A stretch of DNA of 33,891 nucleotides from Lachnospiraceae bacterium (GTDB lineage Bacteria; Bacillota; Clostridia; Lachnospirales; Lachnospiraceae), in contig JAFXAZ010000026.1 in NCBI GenBank assembly GCA_017521985.1, positions 1 to 33,891 of the forward strand. Reading direction: 5' to 3'. A program made the translations under genes and the position numbers. Positions 24,351-32,790 of this stretch are shown here, one piece after another. The stretch's first letter is position 1, and the number at the start of each line of letters is the position of its first letter. Under the pieces are notes generated by a model that made no database searches, had not been told where the DNA came from, and saw nothing but the letters and a program-made list of their open reading frames with translations.

Positions 24351-25421
24351 ATGGAAAAGTTAAAATTAGCAATTATTGGCCAGGGCAGAAGTGGCCGTGA
24401 CATTCATGGGAGTTTTTTAAAAAGCGAACATAATGATATGTTTGAAGTAACAGCAGTGGTTGAACTGGATGCAGAACGCAGACAAAGAGCACTGGAAGAA
24501 TATCCGGGCTGCAGAGTATATGAGGACTATCGTGAGTTATTCACAAAGGAAAAGGTAGACGTAGTAGTAAATGCGACATACTCCGATGAGCATTATGCTA
24601 TTACAAAAGATTTATTGATGCATAAATTTAATGTTTTGGTAGAAAAGCCTATGGCACGTACCTATTATGAATGCAGTGATTTGATTAGAACTGCAAAAGA
24701 AAATGGAGTTGTTTTGGCAGTGTTCCAACAGTCAATGATGGCATCCTTTTATGTTGAAATGAAGAAGATATTAGCAACCGGAAAAATAGGAGAGATTAAA
24801 CAGGTAAGTATTCGTTACAGTGGCTTGTCAAGACGTTGGGACTGGCAGACATTGCAGTCTAAAGTGGGCGGAAGTACTTATAACACCGGTCCGCATCCAA
24901 TTATTATGGGATTAGACTTCCTGGATTTCGATAAAGATACTAAGGTAGCCTTTTCAAGATTAGACAGAGCTCTTGTCAGTGGGGATGCAGATGATTATGC
25001 CAAGATAATTTTGACGGCTCCGGGTAAACCTGTAATAGATATAGAAATTAATAGTACAGATGCTTATAGCGATTATAAATTTAAGGTACAAGGTTCTAAA
25101 GGAACCTATCAGACCGGTGCAAGGTCTTATAAGATGAAATATATCCCGGACGGAGCAAATCCTGAACGCCCTGTTATTAAGGAATTTCTGAAAAAAGAAG
25201 ACGGATTACCGGCATATTGCAGTGAGAAGTTAGTGACCTGTGAAGAAGAAGGGAAGCTAGGGGGATTTGGTTTTGATGTATCATCAAAAGCATTCTATAC
25301 CTCACTATATAATACCTTAACCACAGGGGCGCCTTTGGCTGTAACACCGGAGCAGGCTGCACAGGTCATCAGTATTATTGAAACCGTGCATGCACAGAAT
25401 CCTATGCCGGTAGAATATTAA
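24351..25421 (+). CDS. Gfo/Idh/MocA-family oxidoreductase 1
   Basis: 356 residues. Rossmann NAD(P)-binding start LAIIGQGRSGRDIH, then Glu98-Lys99-Pro100 in VLVEKPMA (Lys is the catalytic/proton-transfer residue) and the C-terminal domain entry GGSTYNTGPHPIIMGLDF with His182 in the usual active-site place. The RRWDWQ block before it marks a subgroup common in gut sugar loci. These enzymes oxidise or epimerise sugars at C1, C3 or other carbons. It begins 12 bp after the DUF4838 gene with AGGAGG and is followed by a TIM-barrel epimerase-like gene, an arrangement repeated by the next pair. Likely substrate: a sugar or glycoside from the imported glycan. Confidence 0.9.
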   Translation: MEKLKLAIIGQGRSGRDIHGSFLKSEHNDMFEVTAVVELDAERRQRALEEYPGCRVYEDYRELFTKEKVDVVVNATYSDEHYAITKDLLMHKFNVLVEKPMARTYYECSDLIRTAKENGVVLAVFQQSMMASFYVEMKKILATGKIGEIKQVSIRYSGLSRRWDWQTLQSKVGGSTYNTGPHPIIMGLDFLDFDKDTKVAFSRLDRALVSGDADDYAKIILTAPGKPVIDIEINSTDAYSDYKFKVQGSKGTYQTGARSYKMKYIPDGANPERPVIKEFLKKEDGLPAYCSEKLVTCEEEGKLGGFGFDVSSKAFYTSLYNTLTTGAPLAVTPEQAAQVISIIETVHAQNPMPVEY

Positions 25422-25447
25422 AATAAATTTTATTAGGAGGAGTAGGC

Positions 25448-26296
25448 GTGTCAAAGGTAATACTTTCCGCATTTGCGGATGAATATAGCAAAGAATTAGA
25501 TGTTCAGTTACAGGTACTTCGTGAAAATGGAATAGGGTATCTGGAACCACGATTTATCAGTGATAAAAACATTGCAGATTTGTCTGAAGCAGAGGCGATA
25601 CTTATGAAGGAAAAACTAGGAGACATAAGAGTATACTCCATAGGTTCCCCGTTGGGTAAAATTAATCTTGCGGATGATTTTGAACAGCACATGGATGTGG
25701 CAAAAAGAGTATTTACAACAGCAAATATTTTGGAATGCCAAAATGTGAGAATGTTTAGCTTTTATCTGCATCCGGAAAAGAGCGTTAGAACTTGTCGGGG
25801 AGAGGTTCTTGAGAAGCTGGGTAAGATGAATGATGCAGCTAAAGAATATGGAGTCACGCTGTGTCATGAAAATGAAGCCGGTATTTACGGCGAATCTCCG
25901 GAAAATTGTCTGGATTTACTAAAAGCTTTTCATGGCGACATGAAGTGTGTTTTTGATATGGGGAATTTTGTATTGAGAGGTTACAAGCCTTATCCGGATG
26001 CTTATGAATTGTTAAAGGATTACATTCAGTATTTTCATATTAAAGACGCTTTGCCTGAAGGTGCGGTAGTGCCTCCAGGATGTGGAAAGGGTGAAATTGC
26101 AAAGCTTCTTAAAAGTCATCTGCAAAAAACGAGAAAAGATGTGGTGGCAACGCTGGAACCGCATTTACAGACCTTTGATGGGCTTAATACGTTGACCAAA
26201 AGGCACTTTAAAAATCCGTATCAGTATGAAACGAAAGAGGCCGCATTCTTAGATGCTGTAAAAAAGATGCAGATTCTTTTGGAGGAAGAGGTATGA
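25448..26296 (+). CDS. Xylose-isomerase-like TIM barrel (sugar phosphate isomerase/epimerase family) 1
   Basis: 282 residues, GTG start at 25448 with AGGAGG 8-10 nt upstream. AP_endonuc_2/xylose-isomerase-like fold (PF01261). The metal site can be followed: Glu141 or Glu143 in CHENEAG, Asp170 in VFDMGNF, His197 in YFHIKDA, and Glu237 in ATLEPHL. Family members isomerise or epimerise sugars, hydrolyse, or catalyse elimination on 3-keto glycosides when paired with an oxidoreductase. The stop overlaps the ATG of the next oxidoreductase (ATGA at 26293-26296), so the two are translationally coupled and probably work in sequence. Confidence 0.88.
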   Translation: MSKVILSAFADEYSKELDVQLQVLRENGIGYLEPRFISDKNIADLSEAEAILMKEKLGDIRVYSIGSPLGKINLADDFEQHMDVAKRVFTTANILECQNVRMFSFYLHPEKSVRTCRGEVLEKLGKMNDAAKEYGVTLCHENEAGIYGESPENCLDLLKAFHGDMKCVFDMGNFVLRGYKPYPDAYELLKDYIQYFHIKDALPEGAVVPPGCGKGEIAKLLKSHLQKTRKDVVATLEPHLQTFDGLNTLTKRHFKNPYQYETKEAAFLDAVKKMQILLEEEV

Positions 26297-27306
26297 GAAA
26301 AATAAGAGTGGCTGTCATAGGTTGTGGGAAAATTTCCGGAATGCATCTGGAGTCCATTACCGCTCTGGAGGAAGCAGAGCTTGTAGCTGTGTGTGATATT
26401 AAGTCTGAGCGTGCTGCCGAAAAAGCAGAAAAGTTCTATGTAAAAGCTTATACGGATTATCATGAGATGTTTGAAAAGGAAGAGTTGGATGCAGTACATA
26501 TATGTCTGCCGCATTATTTACATACCGTAGTGTCTCAGGATGCCTTTCGAAAGGGTATCCATGTACTGTGTGAGAAGCCTATGAGTATCCGCTACGAAGA
26601 TGCGGTGGAGACCGTGGAACTGGCTGAGCAGTGTGGCTTGCAGTATGGAGTGATTTTCCAGGGACGCTATAATACCCATGCTCGTTTTATTAAACAAAGG
26701 ATTGAAGACGGGAGATTGGGAGCTGTAAAATGCGCCAGAGCAATACTTAGCTGGTATCATCCGGATGAATATTACAGTAGATCTGACTGGAAAGGAACCT
26801 GGGATAAGGAAGGCGGAGGTGTTATTATTAATCAGGCCATTCATTCCCTTGACCTATCCAACTGGTATATTAACAGTGTACCTATAGAGGTGCAGGCTTC
26901 TTTACATAATCGTGCACATAAGGATATTGAGGTAGAAGATTCTGCAGAAGGGCTTATAAGATACGAAAACGGAGCTTTGCTGGCTTTTTATGTGATGAAC
27001 AACTATTTGGTGAATGAACCGGTGGAAATTCGTCTGCAATGTGAACATGGTAAAGTTGTTTACACAAAAGGCGAAGCTGTTATCACATACGCTGATGGCA
27101 CGGTGGAAAGCATGAAGAATAAACCACAGGAGATTGTTTCTTATACCGGAGGAGCTTCTTACTGGGGCACGCAGCACGCAGTACAGGTTCATCAGTTTTA
27201 TAAAGCAGTACTGGGCTTGGAAGCTTTGGAGCTTAGTGGAAGGGCTGCTTTAAAGACACAAAAGCTTGTATGCGAAATTTATCAGAGTAATGATGGGAGA
27301 ATATAG
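26293..27306 (+). CDS. Gfo/Idh/MocA-family oxidoreductase 2
   Basis: 337 residues. VAVIGCGKISGMH nucleotide-binding loop, catalytic Lys95 in VLCEKPMS, and the block GGGVIINQAIHSLDLSNW with His184 and Asp187. The preceding YYSRSDWKGTWDKEGG is typical of the subgroup that includes WlbA-like 3-dehydrogenases, which oxidise the C3 hydroxyl of a (N-acetyl)glucosaminuronate nucleotide; that similarity is only suggestive. Translationally coupled to the TIM barrel before it and 3 bp from the one after it. It is clearly not a recent duplicate of the first oxidoreductase, so the two probably have different substrates. Confidence 0.9.
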   Translation: MRKIRVAVIGCGKISGMHLESITALEEAELVAVCDIKSERAAEKAEKFYVKAYTDYHEMFEKEELDAVHICLPHYLHTVVSQDAFRKGIHVLCEKPMSIRYEDAVETVELAEQCGLQYGVIFQGRYNTHARFIKQRIEDGRLGAVKCARAILSWYHPDEYYSRSDWKGTWDKEGGGVIINQAIHSLDLSNWYINSVPIEVQASLHNRAHKDIEVEDSAEGLIRYENGALLAFYVMNNYLVNEPVEIRLQCEHGKVVYTKGEAVITYADGTVESMKNKPQEIVSYTGGASYWGTQHAVQVHQFYKAVLGLEALELSGRAALKTQKLVCEIYQSNDGRI

Positions 27307-27309
27307 AGT

Positions 27310-28191
27310 ATGAATGCAACAATTATGCATATAAATTATCTGGAAGCAGGGTCAAATTCCTATGGAACAAGAACCATTGATGATATTTGCAAAACAGCGG
27401 CAGAATTAGGCTTTGATGGAATAGAATTCCGCGGTACTCCTCCGAAAGAGTTGGCAGATTTGTCTTTTCGCGGATATGTAGAAAAGATTGCAACAGCCAA
27501 AAAGAAGTATGGATTGACGGAAATTGTATTTTGTATCAGTATGCCTCAATGCACAAATCCGGATGTGGAAGCTCGTGAAAAGGGCATTGTCGAAGCGATT
27601 GAACAGGCAAAAATTGTAAATCAGATCTGCGGTACGACAGTATGTAATACTCTGGCAGCTCCTATAAAGTGTCCTATTCCTACTGTTCCTCCCAGAGCAT
27701 GGGAATTTCACGGAAGCGCTGCGGCGGAGGATGAGGATTGGAAGCTGACAGCGGATGCCTATCAGCAACTGGGGGCAGCAGTCTTACCTCTGGGAATGAA
27801 ATTCGGGTTTGAAACACATATGAGATACCTTCATGATGTACCGGTAGCCACGAAAAAGTTAGTGGATATGATTGACAGCCCGGCTATTGGTGTAAATATG
27901 GATTACGGCAATACTGTTTATTTTCCGAATTGTCCTTCTGTCACAGAAACAATAGATATATATGATGATAAGCTTTTTTATTTGCACCTGAAAAATTCAA
28001 CGGTGACAGGTAATGGGCGTTTGGGTACTGCACTCAGTGAAGGCACCATCAATCATCGCCAGTATGTAACCAAATTAAAGCAAAGCGGATTTACCGGTCC
28101 GATAGGTATTGAATCTTCACACGGCGGTGACAAGGAATGGTTTGCTAAGCAGGATATTGGTTATTTTAAGAGTCTTGTGGAAACGATGTAA
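27310..28191 (+). CDS. Xylose-isomerase-like TIM barrel (sugar phosphate isomerase/epimerase family) 2
   Basis: 293 residues, AP_endonuc_2/xylose-isomerase-like fold. Candidate metal ligands Glu168 (FGFETHMRY), Asp198 (VNMDYGN), His226 (YLHLKNS) and Glu268 (IGIESSHGG) form the usual E-D-H-E site. The segment 'LAAPIKCPIPTVPPRAWEFH' (112-134 region) is a distinctive insertion. The upstream stop is only 3 bp away. Together with its neighbours it makes an oxidoreductase/TIM-barrel/oxidoreductase/TIM-barrel quartet. Reaction could be epimerisation, isomerisation or beta-elimination of an oxidised sugar; sequence alone does not decide. Confidence 0.88.
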   Translation: MNATIMHINYLEAGSNSYGTRTIDDICKTAAELGFDGIEFRGTPPKELADLSFRGYVEKIATAKKKYGLTEIVFCISMPQCTNPDVEAREKGIVEAIEQAKIVNQICGTTVCNTLAAPIKCPIPTVPPRAWEFHGSAAAEDEDWKLTADAYQQLGAAVLPLGMKFGFETHMRYLHDVPVATKKLVDMIDSPAIGVNMDYGNTVYFPNCPSVTETIDIYDDKLFYLHLKNSTVTGNGRLGTALSEGTINHRQYVTKLKQSGFTGPIGIESSHGGDKEWFAKQDIGYFKSLVETM

Positions 28192-28223
28192 GACATTATC
28201 GAATTTAAGCTGGAGGAAAAAGT

Positions 28224-30026
28224 ATGTTTGCTGAGTGGAAAAAAAAGCATAGCTTTTCGGAATTTGATTTTTCTAAAAAATTGTTTCCGAATATTACGGA
28301 AAGGGAATACTGGGAGACATATTTGCAAACAGATTGTGTTGCTGATGCAGAAGGATTTCTTGACTATAGCTGGGCACCTGTAAAGGCCACTGATTTTATG
28401 GAATTTTTAAAAAGTGGAAACCGAAAAATCATGGAAGACGTTTATTATGAGCGCCGACGTGCATTGATTACGTTATGTTTTGGTGAGCTTACGGAAAATC
28501 AGGGGCGTTTTTTGCCGCAAATTGTAAATGGTATTTTTTCGGTATGTGAGGAGAGCTATTGGGGCTTATCAGCCCATTGGTTTGCAAAGCCGGGAAATAT
28601 TCCGACTCCGCAGTTTCCGTATATTGATTTGTATGCTGCAGAGACCGGCGCTCATTTAGCCATCATTTATGATTTGTTTTTAAAGCCACTTTCGGAGTTT
28701 TGCCCGGAAATCTTAACACGCATGGAGTATGAAATAGAGCGACGAATTATGGTACCTTACCTGACGCATAAGGATTTCTTTTTTATGGGATATTACAAAA
28801 AGCCTAACAATTGGAATCCGTGGATTATTTCCAATCTTTTAACGGTTTTTCTCGTGATGGAAAAAAATCGACGTCGTCTGGATGATGCGCTTGAAAAAAT
28901 GTTTGATGAGATTCAGTTCTATTATCAGGCGCTTCCTGAGGATGGTGGCTGTGATGAGGGACCGAAGTATTGGGGGAAATCCGGTGCTACATTATTTGAA
29001 TTTTTGTATCAGCTCAAATTGGCGACAGATGGTAAAATAAATTTGTTTGCCGATGAAAAGATAAAAAAAGTTGCATCGTATATGAAGAAGGTACATATCT
29101 ATAAGGATCGGTTCGTGAATTTTGCTGACTGTCATGCGTCAGACTGTTCTGATTTAATAGGTTTAATATATCTTTTCGGACGTGAGACACAGCAAAAAGA
29201 TATTATGAATTTTGGTGCAGAAATTTACCATCAGAGGGCTTCATCCAAGGTTCAATTTATGATTTCCATGCGTCGTAATATATTGGAAATGGATGCTGTC
29301 CGGGAGATGCAGGAATATTCTACAGTACCAATACAGCATGAGGAAGTGGAACTTTTAAATAGTCTTCAGGTTGTTTGTGTACGAAAAGATACCTTGTTCG
29401 TTGGGGCAAAAGGTGGTCATAATGCTGAAAGTCATAATCACAATGATGTAGGCAACTTTGTTTTTTATGATAATGAAACCCCTATATTAGTAGATGCCGG
29501 AATAGGTGCTTATACTCGTTTTACATTTGATAAGAAATATCGCTATACGAGTATTCCATGGGTACAATCAACCCATCATAACCTTCCTCTTATAAATGGT
29601 GTGGAACAAAAAAATGGGAAGGAATATGGAGCAACAAGGTTTGAGGTAAAAGATTCGGAAATTGCGGTAGAGTTTTCAGGGGCTTATCCGGAGGAAGCAG
29701 GGATAAACAGCCTGGTACGTACCATTAAGTTGGAGAAAAATGCACTGTTGCTGGAAGATGATTTTATCTTCTCTGATGAATCGAAACAAGAAGTAACAGA
29801 ATACTTTATTACTAATCTTCCGGTACATACTTCAAACGGAGAAGCTATTTTAGGAGAATGTTACCGTATGACGGTAGAGGGAGGAAAGCTTGAATGCGAA
29901 TTTCTTTCTTTTGAAGGCGATGAATTACTTTGTAATGACTGGAATGCTAAGGGGTTAACACGAATTGCAATAAAAACCGATAAAGTGAAGCGTATTCGCA
30001 TTAAAATTAAATGTGAGAATATTTAA
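28224..30026 (+). CDS. Heparinase II/III-family polysaccharide lyase, cytoplasmic
   Basis: 600 residues. N-terminal alpha/alpha toroid about 30-350, C-terminal beta-sandwich (Hepar_II_III, PF07940) about 380-600. Probable catalytic parts: Asn198 in NNWNPW, Tyr249 in GGCDEGPKYW, and the histidines of KGGHNAESHNHNDVGNFVF (His399, His404, His406), with Asp424 in LVDAGIGAY near the family metal site. Such enzymes split uronate glycosides by beta-elimination, leaving an unsaturated uronate that GH88 (3298-4440) can remove. There is no signal peptide, so it is probably an exo-acting lyase on imported oligosaccharides, as in PL15-like enzymes. Families PL12, 15, 17, 21 and newer ones share this architecture; substrate unassigned. 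Ribosome binding site TGGAGG. Confidence 0.87.
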   Translation: MFAEWKKKHSFSEFDFSKKLFPNITEREYWETYLQTDCVADAEGFLDYSWAPVKATDFMEFLKSGNRKIMEDVYYERRRALITLCFGELTENQGRFLPQIVNGIFSVCEESYWGLSAHWFAKPGNIPTPQFPYIDLYAAETGAHLAIIYDLFLKPLSEFCPEILTRMEYEIERRIMVPYLTHKDFFFMGYYKKPNNWNPWIISNLLTVFLVMEKNRRRLDDALEKMFDEIQFYYQALPEDGGCDEGPKYWGKSGATLFEFLYQLKLATDGKINLFADEKIKKVASYMKKVHIYKDRFVNFADCHASDCSDLIGLIYLFGRETQQKDIMNFGAEIYHQRASSKVQFMISMRRNILEMDAVREMQEYSTVPIQHEEVELLNSLQVVCVRKDTLFVGAKGGHNAESHNHNDVGNFVFYDNETPILVDAGIGAYTRFTFDKKYRYTSIPWVQSTHHNLPLINGVEQKNGKEYGATRFEVKDSEIAVEFSGAYPEEAGINSLVRTIKLEKNALLLEDDFIFSDESKQEVTEYFITNLPVHTSNGEAILGECYRMTVEGGKLECEFLSFEGDELLCNDWNAKGLTRIAIKTDKVKRIRIKIKCENI

Positions 30027-30042
30027 AAAACAGGAGAAAGAG

Positions 30043-30681
30043 ATGAAAACTATATTATTTCAGGGAGATTCTATCACAGATGCAAATCGTTCCAGAGAGA
30101 ATGATGCTAATGCAGGTGTTGGCTATGTGACGCTTGTAAAGGGTGAACTTGGATTAAATTATCCAAATGAATATGAGATGTATAACAGAGGAATCAGCGG
30201 AAACCGTGTTATAGATGTGTATGCCAGAATGAAGAAGGATATTATAAAGCTGAAGCCGGATATTATGAGTATCTTGATTGGTGTAAATGATGTGTGGCAT
30301 GAGATTAGCAGGCAAGAGGGTATCGATGCTGATAAATACTTTCAAATCTACTCTATGTTAATCGAAGAAATAAAAGAGGCTTTGCCGGATGTAAAAATTA
30401 TGATTATGGAACCGTTTTTATTAAGTGGTGTAGCAACGGAAAACACAGAAGAGTGGCCGGATAGATTTATTCAGTTTAGCACAGAGGTAAGGAAAAGGGC
30501 AGTAAAAGCAAAAGAGATAGCTGAAAAATTTAATTTGCCTTTTATTCTTCTGCAGGAAAAGTTTGATGAGGCTGCAAAACTGGCACCTAATAATTATTGG
30601 CTGCGAGATGGAGTACATCCTACAACAGCCGGTCATGAACTGATTAAAAGAGAATGGATTAAGTATTTTAATGAGCTATGA
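30043..30681 (+). CDS. SGNH/GDSL esterase
   Basis: 212 residues from ATG 30043 with AGGAGA (30032-30037) upstream; an in-frame GTG at 30013 lies inside the previous gene's end and before that site, so it is rejected. All SGNH blocks are present: FQGDSITD with nucleophile Ser10, Gly53 in NRGISGN, Asn82 in GVNDVW, and Asp189/His192 in LRDGVHPT. No signal peptide, so the enzyme is cytoplasmic. Close relatives remove acetyl or other acyl groups from sugars. In this operon it would clear O-acyl decorations from imported oligosaccharides or from O-acetylated sialic acid. Confidence 0.9.
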   Translation: MKTILFQGDSITDANRSRENDANAGVGYVTLVKGELGLNYPNEYEMYNRGISGNRVIDVYARMKKDIIKLKPDIMSILIGVNDVWHEISRQEGIDADKYFQIYSMLIEEIKEALPDVKIMIMEPFLLSGVATENTEEWPDRFIQFSTEVRKRAVKAKEIAEKFNLPFILLQEKFDEAAKLAPNNYWLRDGVHPTTAGHELIKREWIKYFNEL

Positions 30682-30715
30682 GTTATTTGCTTTTTAAAGG
30701 GAGAAAATAGGGCTT

Positions 30716-31861
30716 ATGACAACACTTATTAAAAATGCGAGGATAGTAACAAGTAAAGAAATTTTAACCGGGTATGTATGTTCTTTCACGGATGGCATAA
30801 TCGATTATATCGGTAAAGAGAAAAATAAGGTTTCTGAAGCGGATGTTATTATTGATGCACAAAATAATTATCTGGTGCCGGGATTTGTGGATATTCATTG
30901 CCATGGTTGTATGGGCATGTCATTTGTGGGAGCTACCGAAGAGGAGCTTGGTCAGATGGCAGCATATCATTTGAGTCATGGAACTACCACACTGTTTCCG
31001 ACCACTTATACCTCCGGCATGGAGGAACTTGAGCTTTCATTAGATACTTTTAAGCTGTATAAAGAAAAACATCCGTACAGCTCCTTAGAAGCTGTACATA
31101 TGGAAGGACCATGGTTGAGTCCTCTGCAGTGTGGCGCACAGGCAGCAACACTGATGCAAACTCCGGATATAGAAGAATTGAGAAAATTAAAGGAACGATA
31201 TCCTTTTCTGGTGCGTGTAGATGCGGCACCGGAGCTCCCAAATGGTATGGAGTTTGGCAGAGTGGGAAGTGAGCTTGGATTAAAGGTAGGTGTTGCACAC
31301 TCTGATGCTGTATTTACAGATGTTGAAAAGGCTGTCCAGAATGGCTATACTATTATGACCCATTTGTATTCCGGCATGAAGGGAGTGGAAAGAGTCAATG
31401 CTTATCGTATAGCGGGTGCTATAGAAGCGGGCCTTTATTTTGATGATGTGTATGCAGAGGTAATTGCGGACGGAAAGCATCTTCCTTTGGAATTATTGAA
31501 GCTTATTTATAAGTGCAAGGGACCGGAAAAAATTTGCTTGGTAACTGATGCTACCCGTGGCTGCGGACTTCCGGAAGGGACAATTTTATCCGGTGTCAGC
31601 ATTATAGAGGATGGTGTGTCCAAACTCATGAATAGACAGGCATTTTCCGGAAGTACGGCTACAACTGATAGGCTTTACAGAACCATGGCACAGGCTATCG
31701 GCAAAGATATGGTGGCTCTGTCCATCATGAGTTCGTTGACACCGGCGCGTGCTATGGGTTTGGATGACCGTGGTGAAATTGCAGTTGGAAAGAGAGCTGA
31801 TTTACTTCTTTTGAATGAGCATTTGGAAATCGAACAGATTTTTACGGACAGGCAAGTGTAA
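30716..31861 (+). CDS. nagA: NagA-like N-acetylhexosamine-6-phosphate deacetylase
   Basis: 381 residues of the amidohydrolase superfamily, NagA group. Metal and catalytic residues are all present: His61-Cys-His63 (DIHCHG), Glu130 (MEGPW), His195 (VAHSDA), His216 (MTHLYSGM), His255 (IADGKH) and Asp278 (LVTDAT). NagA deacetylates GlcNAc-6-phosphate. Two substrate-side differences are notable: SPLQCGAQ where NagA normally has a 'GAH', and MKGVERVNAYRIAG in place of the usual 'NAM...REPG' loop. So a related acetylated amino sugar may be the true substrate. nagB, nanE and nanK are not in the window. Ribosome binding site AAGGGAG. Confidence 0.78.
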   Translation: MTTLIKNARIVTSKEILTGYVCSFTDGIIDYIGKEKNKVSEADVIIDAQNNYLVPGFVDIHCHGCMGMSFVGATEEELGQMAAYHLSHGTTTLFPTTYTSGMEELELSLDTFKLYKEKHPYSSLEAVHMEGPWLSPLQCGAQAATLMQTPDIEELRKLKERYPFLVRVDAAPELPNGMEFGRVGSELGLKVGVAHSDAVFTDVEKAVQNGYTIMTHLYSGMKGVERVNAYRIAGAIEAGLYFDDVYAEVIADGKHLPLELLKLIYKCKGPEKICLVTDATRGCGLPEGTILSGVSIIEDGVSKLMNRQAFSGSTATTDRLYRTMAQAIGKDMVALSIMSSLTPARAMGLDDRGEIAVGKRADLLLLNEHLEIEQIFTDRQV

Positions 31862-31896
31862 CATTATCTTTATAAAATTATAGGAGCATGAATATC

Positions 31897-32772
31897 ATGA
31901 ACGAAAAATTTAAAGGAATTTTCCCTGCATTATTAACACCATTTGATGAAAATGACAGGGTAAATACAAAGGTTTTAGAGGAACTGGTAGATTACAATTT
32001 AAAGAAGGGTGTAGACGGATTTTATGTAGGCGGAAGCACCGCAGAAGCATTTCTTTTGACAGAGGAAGAGCGTCTGCTTGTGATGAAGACGGTAAGTGAG
32101 CGTGCAAAAGGTAAGTGCACCTTGATTGCTCATGTGGGCTGTATTTCCACTGCGCAGGCTATTAAGTTTGCCAAAGCTGCAGAGGAAATGGGCTATGATG
32201 CAGTTTCTTCCGTGGCACCATTTTATTATAAGTTTAATTTTAATGAAATTAAAAAGTATTATTTTGATATAGTAGATGCAGTGAACTTACCAATGCTAAT
32301 TTATAATTTCCCTGCTTTTTCCGGTGTAAATTTAACGGTGGACAATATCAAAGAGTTCTTAAATGACGACCGTTTTATTGGTGTGAAGCATACCTCCAAT
32401 GACTTTTTTGCATTGGAGCAGTTTAAGGCTGCATTTCTGGACAAGCTGGTATACAACGGTTATGATGAGATGCTGTTAGCCGGTATTTCCATGGGCGCAG
32501 ATGGTGCCATCGGCAGTACCTTCAACTTCATGGCAGAGAAGTTTATTATAATCCGTGAGTTGCTGGCACAGAACGATTTGGCTGGTGCACAGAGGGTTCA
32601 GAAGGATGCAAATATTATCATTCAGGCACTTTGCAAGGTGGGTGTAATGCAGGGGGAAAAGGCAGTGTTAGATGCACTTGGATTTGATTTTGGATCTGCA
32701 AGAGCACCATTTGCACCATTGACGGAAGCACAGAAGAAAGAGCTGTTGGATGTAGTATTGCCATTGTTATAG
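31897..32772 (+). CDS. nanA: N-acetylneuraminate lyase-like class I aldolase
   Basis: 291 residues from ATG 31897 (AGGAG at 31882-31886, 10-nt spacing; ATG 31888 is too close to that site). DHDPS/NAL superfamily TIM barrel. Schiff-base Lys164 in GVKHTSND, Tyr136 in LIYNFPAFSG, and the NAL signatures IAHVGCIST, DAVSSVAPFYYKFNF, YNGYDEMLLAG and GADGAIGSTFNFM match E. coli NanA block by block. The carboxylate-binding loop is GGSTAE rather than GGSTGE. NAL splits sialic acid to ManNAc and pyruvate; a 2-keto-3-deoxy sugar acid is a possible alternative given the uronate enzymes nearby. Followed after 18 bp by a YhcH-family gene, as in many sialic-acid operons. Confidence 0.85.
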   Translation: MNEKFKGIFPALLTPFDENDRVNTKVLEELVDYNLKKGVDGFYVGGSTAEAFLLTEEERLLVMKTVSERAKGKCTLIAHVGCISTAQAIKFAKAAEEMGYDAVSSVAPFYYKFNFNEIKKYYFDIVDAVNLPMLIYNFPAFSGVNLTVDNIKEFLNDDRFIGVKHTSNDFFALEQFKAAFLDKLVYNGYDEMLLAGISMGADGAIGSTFNFMAEKFIIIRELLAQNDLAGAQRVQKDANIIIQALCKVGVMQGEKAVLDALGFDFGSARAPFAPLTEAQKKELLDVVLPLL

Positions 32773-32790
32773 GAAAGCAGGTGAAAGATC

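Noticed and set aside
28224-30026. Naming heparin or heparan sulfate as the substrate
   Set aside because: The heparinase II/III fold serves many uronate polymers, and no sulfatase or N-sulfamidase gene is present in the window.
30013-30042. GTG start giving ten extra residues on the SGNH esterase
   Set aside because: It overlaps the preceding gene and the ribosome binding site belongs to ATG 30043, which begins at the conserved first strand.
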